DNA from: Gracilaria domingensis
Taxonomy: Eukaryota; Rhodophyta; Florideophyceae; Gracilariales; Gracilariaceae
Direction: 5' to 3'
Assembly (NCBI GenBank): GCA_022539475.1
Contig: VCMS01000408.1
Coordinates: 1-38,463, forward strand
Length of the DNA: 38,463 nt
Shown here piece by piece: positions 1 through 7,808 of the stretch. Each line of letters opens with the position of its first letter. Within the stretch, counting starts at the first letter, position 1. The position numbers and the translations under genes are program-made. The notes beneath the pieces were generated by a model. The model ran no database searches. It worked only from the letters and a program-made list of their open reading frames with translations, and was not told the origin of the DNA.

Positions 1-139
1 TAGTGTGGCCACACTATTTTACCCGTAACCAAATTAGTGTGGGTTCAGAAATAGTGTGGCCCACACTATTTGTTGTGAGATGCTTCAGAATTGAGCTTAC
101 AAAAATAGTGTGGCCCACACTAATAACAGTAGTCACCTG
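1..139 (+). mobile_element. Right end of a pogo/Tigger-like transposon (copy 1, truncated by window)
   Basis: These bases equal the right terminus of the element at 19424-21466. They include TAGTGTGG/CCACACTA boxes and the terminal inverted repeat ending in CACCTG at 139, followed by the TA target duplication at 140-141. The first box pair is one G shorter than in copy 2. The transposase gene of this copy lies left of the window. Confidence 0.9.
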
Positions 140-184
140 TACCTCTTTCCGCTGGTCGCGAATCCGGCCGGCTCTGTCCTCTTG

Positions 185-248
185 GTGAGTCTCATCTTGC
201 GCCGGCTCGCCTTGACCTCTTTGGTTCGGTGTCCGCTCCTCCGCGTAG
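185..248 (+). other. Candidate 64-bp intron upstream of the antisense ORF
   Basis: GTGAGT follows CTTG at 185-190, a strong 5' splice-site match. A pyrimidine-rich stretch ends in CGTAG at 248. The length suits the short introns typical of oomycetes. It lies upstream of the ATG at 339, so it would be a leader intron. No transcript evidence is available; this is inference from splice-site consensus only. The same sequence is at 21512-21575. Confidence 0.3.
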
Positions 249-338
249 GTTCGCTCCCTTGTGGGTTGTGTGCTCTGCGTCTCTTACCGTCTTGGTCACC
301 GTCCTGCGTGGCGTTTCCGCTGCACGACTTCGAACCTC

Positions 339-2453
339 ATGGGTGAACGGTCGACCTCCCCTACGGGGTGGTCTATGACCTTCGAGCGCTGCGTGGACGG
401 GGATAACGTCTGCGTGTCCCGCGTCCTGACCGCTGCGGGGCGCGCTTCTGATGGCGCTCCCCACGCGCCCAATTACCAGTTGGTGGACTCCTTACGTCGC
501 CGTGGCCTAATCCAAAGCGGTACCCCGGTTTCCCTTCCATCGGGCGTGGCCGCTCTGGAAGCCGAGACCCTCGTGGTGCGCGAGGAGCCGCATTACGACC
601 CTATAAGAGGCTGCTCCACCTCTGAGGTATCTCCGTCACCACCGACCACCAGCTCGGTCCGCGAGGTTCTTGCGGCGTCGAGGATGTCCAGGAAGACCCC
701 TGGGGTAGCCCGCGGGCGTGGCGGCGGCATTTTCAAGCCGACCACTCGGACTAGCACCCGGGCTCGCCAGGATCCATACGGTCGTGGCGGCGGCTATGAT
801 TCTTATGCCGCCGCTCCTGGTCCCAGCAACATCATCCCCTTGGCGGTCGCCGAAACGGTGGAGGCTCAGAAGCTCACCCCGCACGACCCTAACAGGACAC
901 ATGGGCAGCCGCACGCCCATTATGGCGCCCCGTTTGCCGACATCTCCGCCGAAATGGTCGCTCTCGGGAACTGGCCGTTTCCTATCAGCTCCTCGTTCTG
1001 TCCCTTGCGGTTCCGCCATATGGCACTCTCGCAGTACAGCGCCATCGCCCGCTGGGATTGTCGCCGTCTGGAGGCGGTGCCGATGGCTCCTCAGCCACCC
1101 CGTCAGGGTGAGAAGCAGAACCGATTTGGTCGTCCTCAGTGGTTCCACGCACGGCAGAGGCACACGAAGTTCCTCTACTACATCCCAGTGGCCATTCTGT
1201 CGGACCTCCCGTTCATCCGATGCGACGGGGAGGTCCATTGCTTCCGCCTCTTGATCGATATCATTCACCGCCTGGACGAACCAACTGGTCAGCTCGAGGT
1301 TAACCTCGACTACGTGGCGTTCGAAAGCTCTTTAGACACCAACTACTGGACAGACCGTGGCAGGTGGGCGACCGATGCGATGGCCGACAGCCGGGTCCCT
1401 CACCATCATGGCCGTACGCGAACGATGCACCTCTTCCACAACGTTGAATACTGGTCACAGAGTGACCAGAACCGCCGTTCGTGGTATGTGAGTCGACCGT
1501 CTTGGTGGGATCACTGCGAAGTTTGCCAGTGGTTGGAGGTGCCGACCCCTCCGGTTCTAGCGTACTTTGGAAGTAGCATCGTCCTCGAAAGGAACAATGC
1601 GTACGCCGCTTGGTCGGTTGCGCGTAGCGAATGGGCCGTTATGGTGGCGATTCTCGCCCTTCAGGCATCCGTGGAAGGTGTGACCTGCGACACCCGCTGT
1701 CCTGACAAGGCCGTCGGCATCAGCGGTACTCAACCAGTTGGTCGTATCTTCCACATCCCGAATGATGTCATTGGAGACATTCGTGCGCTGGGGCTTGACG
1801 CCATTGTAGAAGGGACGAAGTATACTGCTCAGCAACTCGACAACTACCTCACGGCTGTGAGTAACCATAATTGGGGCCACCATCAAGGTTGGGACGTCTA
1901 TGACCCTGAGGTACAGGGCATAGTGCCCTTGCAGAACCAGCATGTTGCTGGCGAGGACCCTTTTGGTGACGACGATACCAGGATGGTGGCCGCCGAAAAC
2001 TATGAGTCCCCTGCATTACCTCCGTCGGCTCCCGTGCAGGCCACTCCCCCTACCAGTGTGGCGGCTCCCACCCCTAGTGGTCCTCCCACTACTCACGCAG
2101 CGGCGCATCCCCCCGGCCGGGGGACCCATGGGCCTCTCCGCGTTGGTTTCCAGTCGCTCCCGGTAAACCCCGTACCCCCAGGTGGTGACAGCGGTGCGAT
2201 TCGGAGCGCTCTGGCGCGTCTAAACCACGCGTCGATGGTGCACTTCAACCGTCCTGGTCCAAACGACATCCTCACCGCGGTGGATACCTTGACAAACTTA
2301 CTCCCAGTGGTCGCTCATCATGAGCGGCGTACCAGCGAGTTGCGGCAGTTCCGCGACTACTTCCAGCGCAATCTTTACCGTGAGGTGACTGCATATGTCA
2401 GTCAGCTGAGCAACCTCGTGGAATGCCATGCGCCGTTGCATGGACCCCTGTGA
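339..2453 (+). CDS. Antisense ORF A of the gypsy element, 704-aa protein of unknown function (copy 1)
   Basis: I do not recognise a known family. The frame is open back to about 261, but that codon is GTG. The first ATG is at 339, which I take as the start. The protein has RG-rich patches near residues 123-131 and 148-153, a Trp- and His-rich central domain (about residues 230-520) without a catalytic motif I can name, and a Pro/Ala/Thr-rich linker (about 560-620) before the C-terminus. It runs opposite to gag-pol, between the integrase/chromodomain end and the 3' LTR, the place where plant Tat-lineage elements such as RIRE2 and Grande carry antisense ORFs. The RG patches suggest nucleic-acid binding (inference). 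It overlaps ORF B by 31 bp. No stop or frameshift differs between the two copies, in contrast to the damaged pol. Confidence 0.75.
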   Translation: MGERSTSPTGWSMTFERCVDGDNVCVSRVLTAAGRASDGAPHAPNYQLVDSLRRRGLIQSGTPVSLPSGVAALEAETLVVREEPHYDPIRGCSTSEVSPSPPTTSSVREVLAASRMSRKTPGVARGRGGGIFKPTTRTSTRARQDPYGRGGGYDSYAAAPGPSNIIPLAVAETVEAQKLTPHDPNRTHGQPHAHYGAPFADISAEMVALGNWPFPISSSFCPLRFRHMALSQYSAIARWDCRRLEAVPMAPQPPRQGEKQNRFGRPQWFHARQRHTKFLYYIPVAILSDLPFIRCDGEVHCFRLLIDIIHRLDEPTGQLEVNLDYVAFESSLDTNYWTDRGRWATDAMADSRVPHHHGRTRTMHLFHNVEYWSQSDQNRRSWYVSRPSWWDHCEVCQWLEVPTPPVLAYFGSSIVLERNNAYAAWSVARSEWAVMVAILALQASVEGVTCDTRCPDKAVGISGTQPVGRIFHIPNDVIGDIRALGLDAIVEGTKYTAQQLDNYLTAVSNHNWGHHQGWDVYDPEVQGIVPLQNQHVAGEDPFGDDDTRMVAAENYESPALPPSAPVQATPPTSVAAPTPSGPPTTHAAAHPPGRGTHGPLRVGFQSLPVNPVPPGGDSGAIRSALARLNHASMVHFNRPGPNDILTAVDTLTNLLPVVAHHERRTSELRQFRDYFQRNLYREVTAYVSQLSNLVECHAPLHGPL

Positions 2454-3091
2454 AAAGTTTCAACCCGTACGCCCCAGAGTCTCAGGCGCCTGCGACCCAG
2501 ATGGTAGGCTTTGGTGGTCTCGGAACGTATCAACCGCCTGGTGAACCTCCTGGTGTCAATCCTTCGGCACCCTTCCATACACTGCTCGGTCCTCATAACG
2601 TTTCTCTTCCTCCAGCAAGTACTGGGGCGGGAGCACCAAGTGGTTTCCAAACTGGTTTCCGTTCGGCTCCGCTTCCGTCGCCGGCCAGCGCTCCGATGAC
2701 ACCTGCTGGTCCTGGGCCTTCAAGAGTTGGAGCGCTTCCTGGTCTGGCCCCTGGTGCAGGGCCGTCTAGTGGTCTCGCTCCTCCGGCCTCTGGTGGTATC
2801 CCTCCGACTAGCTTACCGCCTTCCTTCCATCCACCCACTGGTCCTGCGAATACCATGCTGGTGGTTAGCAGCGGTACCCCTGCGGGGCCTGCTGCTTCTG
2901 CTCCCCTACCAAGTGGTGGTGCGCCAGCGAGCGCGGCTAGCGGCGGGGGCGGAAGCTCCGCCGGGCCTATGTCGGTGTCGTCTGGTCGTGGAGGTTCCGC
3001 TTCATCTCGCGGGACCTCCCGTGGACGTGGTCGCGGTCGTGGAACCAGTCGTGGACGCGGACGTGGCCGTGGGTCTTCCGAGGCCTCCTAG
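2423..3091 (+). CDS. Antisense ORF B, 222-aa Pro/Gly-rich protein with RG-repeat tail (copy 1)
   Basis: It starts with ATG at 2423 inside the end of ORF A and lies in the -1 frame to it, sharing 31 bp. Residues 1-185 are low-complexity Pro/Gly/Ser/Ala with no recognisable fold. The C-terminus (about 188-222) is a run of RG and RGRG repeats typical of RNA- or single-strand-nucleic-acid-binding tails. The overlap could mean reinitiation, leaky scanning or a -1 frameshift joining A to B; I see no classic slippery heptamer before the ORF A stop. An AATAAA signal lies 38 bp after the stop, consistent with a single A-B transcript. Its function is unknown; a nucleocapsid-like or packaging role is only a guess. 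Confidence 0.7.
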   Translation: MPCAVAWTPVKSFNPYAPESQAPATQMVGFGGLGTYQPPGEPPGVNPSAPFHTLLGPHNVSLPPASTGAGAPSGFQTGFRSAPLPSPASAPMTPAGPGPSRVGALPGLAPGAGPSSGLAPPASGGIPPTSLPPSFHPPTGPANTMLVVSSGTPAGPAASAPLPSGGAPASAASGGGGSSAGPMSVSSGRGGSASSRGTSRGRGRGRGTSRGRGRGRGSSEAS

Positions 3092-3129
3092 GTTACCTCG
3101 TGGTTGGCTCTTGTGGATTCTTCTTGACT

Positions 3130-3135
3130 AATAAA
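3130..3135 (+). terminator. Poly(A) signal AATAAA for the antisense ORF pair (copy 1)
   Basis: A perfect AATAAA stands 38 bp downstream of the ORF B stop and is followed by a T/G-rich stretch (TGTCTTGCGTTTTGCGTT), the usual layout of a eukaryotic cleavage site. It supports the plus-strand ORFs being a real transcription unit that ends just before the 3' end of pol. Confidence 0.55.
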
Positions 3136-3230
3136 GTGTCTTGCGTTTTGCGTTATGATCTCTTTCCATTTGCCTGTTAAGTTAGTTAGCATCCTGACGT
3201 TTGGCGTTTGGCGTTCAACGGTTTAGACAA

Positions 3231-3242
3231 CCCCCCCCCTCC
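3231..3242 (-). promoter_or_regulatory. Internal polypurine tract directly after pol (copy 1)
   Basis: On the pol strand this reads GGAGGGGGGGGG, directly after the TAA that ends the chromodomain frame. It looks like a polypurine tract that primes plus-strand synthesis, yet the 3' LTR is not here: the antisense ORF region (about 3 kb) intervenes and a second tract (19072-19083) adjoins the LTR. It may be a central tract, or a relic from before the ORF region was added. Confidence 0.45.
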
Positions 3243-4235
3243 TTAGCCACGCGTACTACGCGAAGCAGTACCAGTTGGTGGGGGCGTACGCCCTTGTTTG
3301 CGCCAGTATCGGATGATGAAGTTGTTAGGGATGTGAGCGGGTGGTTCCATAGAGTCGTGTTCTGGCGACCATCCGTACCATCTTACCCTGTAGCGGATAC
3401 CTTTTGTGGTGTGTTCGTGACCTACAATGGTGTCAATAGCGCACTCCTGAGTATCTACTCGAGGGTGTGACTCTTTCGTCTGGTCGTGTGGTGCGTGGCT
3501 CTCCATGGGTGGTGTGACCCGTTGGTCTTGCCGGGGCTCGATCTCCTGTGCCGCTTGGGTCGTGGGGTCAGCCGTTACGGCTCTGATGGAAGGTTGACCG
3601 CTCGGCCGATTTGTTAGAGGAAGGGGTATGGGCGACGTTTGCTCCCTCTCCGCTTCTTGCTGAGTTGGCTCACTTATTGGTTGTGTATTCGATGCCGTCG
3701 TTTGTGCGGCCTTGACAATCCTGTCGATGGAGACCGTATTCTCCAAGCCATCCATTATGACCGTAGCGGTATGCTCATCGGAGCGAATTACTTTGTATGG
3801 TCCCGTCGACTTGGGTAGCAGTTTGGAGTTGATATCCTCTTCAAGGAGGATATCTTCTTCAATTTCCGCTGGGGTTGGTCGCTTACCTTTTGGTGGCACG
3901 TCAAGGAAGACCATGTCTCCTGCTACCACTTTGGTCACTCTGCTCACCGTTCGGTCATAGTCTGCTTTGTACCGTTCTTGGGCTGCTGTCATTTTAACTT
4001 TGGCAGCAGCCAAAGCGGCGCGCAACTTCTGGAGTATGTTTCTCTTCACCTTCGCCGGTGTGAGTGTCCCGGCCGCTTCCGAGCGGTCAGGTCCAGGCTG
4101 GACGATAATACCGTGTGGTGTTCGCAACAGTACCAGGTCAAACGGGGTTGTTTAAGTGACTGTGTGGACCTGGAGATTGTACGCATATGTCAATGGTTGG
4201 ACATACTCAGACCATGTGGTTTGGTGCTCTTCGAC
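3243..4235 (-). pseudogene. pol 3' part: integrase C-terminus and chromodomain (copy 1)
   Basis: The frame is the same as integrase but is closed by TAG at 4236-4238 and TAA at 4152-4154; the long open part starts at 4127. The N-terminal half holds the coiled, basic region typical of gypsy integrase tails (QKLRAALAAAKVKM, then YDRTV and VFLDVPPKGKR). The C-terminal part has a chromodomain of the chromovirus type with IDTIVGHEH, YRVRWYGW and the DSMEPPAHI strand, and ends about 20 residues later at TAA before the purine tract. In chromoviruses this domain steers integration to marked chromatin. The two stops are present in both copies, so this is a fossil rather than a sequencing error in one copy. 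Confidence 0.85.
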
Positions 4236-5189
4236 CTAGAGCCGTAGGCGAGCCACTAGGGTCTTATTGAACCGTTCCACTTGGCCGTTGGTTTGCGGAT
4301 GATAGGCCGTGGTAAAGTAGTGCCTGACCCCTAGCATGGTACAAACCGCCTCGAAGAACTTAAAAGTTAAGTTCGAACCATTATCGGTCAGTAGGTACAT
4401 AGGAGCACCGTATGGGTAGACCCAATTCTTCAAGAAGGCTGTCGCTAGTGTCGTTGTCGTTTGGTTCTTCAGAGGTATAGCCCTGGTTAGCTTTGTGAAC
4501 CTGTCGGTTATGACGACTACGAAGCGATAACCCTCCGAGGTCTGGGGCAGGGGCCCCAGTATGTCGACCGCGACGAATTCCAGGGGCCCCGCCGCCGGGA
4601 ATAGCTTCAGGTACTTCCTGTGCTTCTTCACACCACCTCGGGTCTTAATGCACGACTTGCACTGCGCCACATAGGTTTATACGTCGTTAGCCATGTGCGG
4701 CCAGTAGCATTGCCTCCGAAGGGTATAGTACAACCGCGTGGCTCCAGGGTGTCCCGAAAGCCGTGGGTTGTGTGACAGATACAACACCTTTTGTCTTAAT
4801 GACTCAGGTACGACCTTCTGGAGATCTCCGTCTAAAGGTGAGCGTCTGATGAGGTACCCATTGTGGTCAACGTCTAACTGAGAACACTTTCTTCCTAGTA
4901 CGTCAGCGAGCGCTTTGCACAACCTATCGGACGATTGTTCGCGTAGGAATTCCTCACGGGTGATTGGGGCGTGTTCCCCTTCCTCCACAGGGAGGAGGGT
5001 CTCCACTACCACTTGGTACGTACTGTCATCATGCCGATATCCCTCCAGAACTTCATTGACCTCGTGGTTCGCTGGTTGTATAGTAAAACATGGAATGTCG
5101 TCGTCCACTGGGTCAGTGTTCAATCCTTCGGTATTCAACCGGGACATTGCATCCGCCACTCGGTGCTTGACCCTGGGGCGGTACTGCAC
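4236..5189 (-). pseudogene. pol: integrase zinc-binding and catalytic core (copy 1)
   Basis: Two open segments (5189-4680 and 4676-4239) are in one frame, separated by TAA at 4677-4679. The first has the HHCC zinc-binding pattern (H in YLSHN and GHPGA; the two Cys in QCKSC lie just after the stop). The second has the DDE core: D in VAVDILG, D in LLTDNGSN and E in NGQVERFN, all retained. The third Asp/Glu context and YHPQTNGQ are diagnostic of Ty3/gypsy integrase. Both stop codons are shared with the other copy. Read without them, the protein would be a normal-length integrase. Confidence 0.9.
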
Positions 5190-5201
5190 ATCGTACTCAA
5201 A

Positions 5202-6608
5202 CTACGAAAGTCTCAGGCGCCATCGGGCCAGGCGACCCGATGCGTCCGCCAAACCTAATATCCACCTCAAGGAGTCGTGATCCGTTCGAAGCGTGAAGCG
5301 CACAACATATAGGCAAGGACGTAGCATGAGCATACTCCAAACAACCGCTAGGCATTCCTTCTCAGTTACGGTGTAGTTCTGCTCCGCTTGGTTCAGAGCT
5401 CTACTCCAATACCCAATTGGTGCGAGCTTGCCGTCCTCCTGCTCCTGCATTAGGCAGCAACCTATTTGGGCGTCCGATGCGTCTGTATCCAGTGTGTACG
5501 GGAGTCCCGTTTTGGGCAATGCCAGTACCGGTGGGGAGAGGAGCGCTGCTTTCAGTGTATGGAAAGCCTCTACCTCGTCTTCTTCCAAGTGGTCAAAGTG
5601 TGTGGGCTGCCCCTTCTGCAACCTCCGGTTCAGGGGTGCGGCTATCTTTGCAAACCCCTTGATGAACCGTCGGTAGACGTTGCATAGACCTATAAAGGAT
5701 CGTATGTCCGTCTGTGACGTAGGAAGCTTCGCTTCCTGTACCGCTCTGATATTCCGTTTGGTCACTTCGAGTTTCCCGGGGCTTATTGTATGCCCTAGGT
5801 ACTCTACCTCTTGGTTGAAGAACATACACTCTCGTAGTTTAAGAGTTACGCCTGCCTCCTGTAGCAACTGCAATACCACTTGGACATGCGAGAAGTGCTC
5901 CTCAATGGATCTCGAGTAGATGACTACATCATCGATATATACCAATTCGGTTGTCCACTTCACTTTAGACAGTATAATGTCTAATGCCCTTTGGAAGGTA
6001 GCGGGGGCGTTTCGTAAACCAAACGGCATGCGTAAGAAGCGATACAGGCCTGCATGGCATGTAAACGCAGTCTTATCACGGTCACCCTCTGGTATTTCGA
6101 TCTGCCAATATCCGCAGTTCGCGTCCAGTGTGGTAAAGATGTTCGCATCTCCTAGGGAGTCGATGCATTCGTCCATCCTCGGGATGGGATACGAGTCCCT
6201 AACCGTTACGGCATTAAGTTTTCTGTAGTCAATACAGAACCTCATACGGGTCTCTCCTCGTTTTTGGACTAGCACTACAGGGCTAGCCCATTCCGAGTTT
6301 GCCGGTTCTATAACCCCCTCGCGGAGCATCCGCTCCATCTGCTCCAGCTCTACCTCACGGGCCTTATGTCCCGCGCGGTATGGCTGTTGGTGGATGGGAC
6401 GGGAGTCCGGTTTCAGGTCAATCCTGTGCTGGGTGGCCTTAATGGCTCCCAGCTTACCAGACCACATGGTACTGAATGGCTCCAAGAGTCCGAGGATCCG
6501 AGCTCTGAGCTCTTCCCCTTCAAGTCCTATATTCACCTCCGTCTTCCAATTGGTCACTGGGTCGAGCTCCAGTTTCTGGTCTTCTCGCTCAGCTAGTCGC
6601 TGCACCAT
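5202..6608 (-). pseudogene. pol: reverse transcriptase and RNase H, intact frame ending at a shared TAG (copy 1)
   Basis: Counting from the ATG at 6608, residues 124-129 (FCIDYR), 161-167 (LDANCGY), 193-200 (RMPFGLRN) and the catalytic YIDD at 224-227 mark a Ty3/gypsy RT. RNase H follows, with D374/D376 (DTDAS), E418 (TEKE) and D443 (RTDHDS). The frame ends at TAG 5202-5204, exactly where integrase should continue, so the stop is a nonsense change and not a domain border. The frame remains open upstream of the ATG as far as the poly-G run, where it lies in the -1 frame to protease. Unlike copy 2 it has no 1-bp deletions. Confidence 0.93.
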
Positions 6609-6654
6609 ATGGTCTGTCCGCGACGAATTCGACGAATTTGACGAATTGGCACTG

Positions 6655-6668
6655 CCCCCCCCCCCCCC
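6655..6668 (-). other. 14-nt poly-G run at the protease-RT junction (copy 1)
   Basis: On the pol strand the sequence is AAGAA followed by 14 G, then CAGTGCC. The protease frame (as read in copy 2) enters the run and the RT frame leaves it one base back (-1). It could be a ribosomal or polymerase slippage site joining protease to RT. The run length is identical in both copies. Confidence 0.5.
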
Positions 6669-6671
6669 TTC

Positions 6672-7808
6672 TTAGCGTTCACGACCTCGTGCGACCATTG
6701 TGGTGTGATCGTAAAGATCGTACGGGGAGCCGGTAGGGCAAGACCAATTACGGTGTGCTTTGGCAGCTTGGACCGGGCGGTTGCTGAAGTTATTCAGGTA
6801 GACCTCAAACGGTTTCGTCGGTATGTTGTCGACTATACCATTCGCCATTAAGGTCATATGTCGTTCGGCCAACCGTGAATGGTTCTGAATAGATAACAGG
6901 CCTGGTTGTTGGCATGTCACCTTCACTACCAAGTGGTTCATAGGCGGTATTGTTACCGCCTTCGCCAGTCGCACCTTGTTGGAGAGTGTATTTTCTGGTA
7001 CCGGTTGGTGTCGGGTGCTGTTCTCTCTTGGAGAGGCACCCTTGTGGTTACCAATAATGGCGATCCGGGGTCCATTATGGAACAGAACTGTCTTAGAGCG
7101 TGGGAAAATTGCCCTGACGTGCTGGTCTAAAAAGGTTGTTCCGAGGATACAGTCTGTTGCCAGTTGGTTAACGACTATGAAGCGAACTCGGACCTTCATG
7201 GTGTCAATCAATACCATTAGGGTAAGCGCTCTCATGACGGTTAGTGGTCTGTTGTTGGCGTCAACCAGTGGGTTAGTTAATGTACATGGCTGAAGCTTGT
7301 TAAGTTGTCTGTTAGTTAGTAGTTTGGCATTCACCAGATTAGATCCTGCCTCGGTGTCCAGGACAGTGGCGCATCGTACCAGGTGGTTGGAAGTAAACAC
7401 GAGGGTGACGTTTACCTTATAGTTACTATGCTTGAGAAAGCATGTCGGTTTGGTGTAGTCCATGAGGCTCTCCTCCCCTGTAACCAATGAGTAATTGTCC
7501 ATACTTGCACCACTTGGTTCTGGAAGGCCTTCCGTCTCCGGACATTTGGGGAAGGCCTCTATCCCAACTGTTCGGCGTTTTCCGCCTGCGGGGCGGGATC
7601 CGTTTGGTCCTGCTCCGTAATGATGTGTACCTGATGAGGTGTGGCTGCGTTGGGTCGCGCATTTGCGTGTCCCCTGTCTGCGCTCCGCGCCGTGGGCCCA
7701 AATATATCCTGGTGGTTCTGCTGGCGAGCAGTGAGGAGAGCGTTCCTGTTCTGTGGAGCCACGTTTGGGCACGCTGTTTCCAAGTGATGAGGCGACAAAC
7801 AGAACCAA
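6672..7808 (-). pseudogene. Retropepsin-like protease with mutated active site, frame-shifted C-terminus (copy 1)
   Basis: The frame overlaps the end of gag by 250 bp in the -1 frame. The aspartic-protease core is recognisable: VLDTEAGSNLV where the family has DT/SG, so the glycine after DT is a glutamate (GAG at 7350-7352), and ILGTTFLDQHV in the second half. A missing glycine in the active-site loop should abolish activity. The extra G near 6770 in this copy moves the last residues to another frame that stops at 6672; copy 2 keeps the linker with LPKHTVIGLALP. The first about 80 codons, overlapping gag, are probably not translated. Confidence 0.8.

Noticed and set aside
261..338. GTG start at 261 for antisense ORF A
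   Set aside because: The sequence is eukaryotic and the first ATG in frame is at 339; the extra 26 codons are probably leader.
636..1268. 210-codon minus-strand frame inside ORF A
   Set aside because: It lies wholly within ORF A on the other strand, in GC-rich sequence where spurious frames are common, with no recognisable domain.
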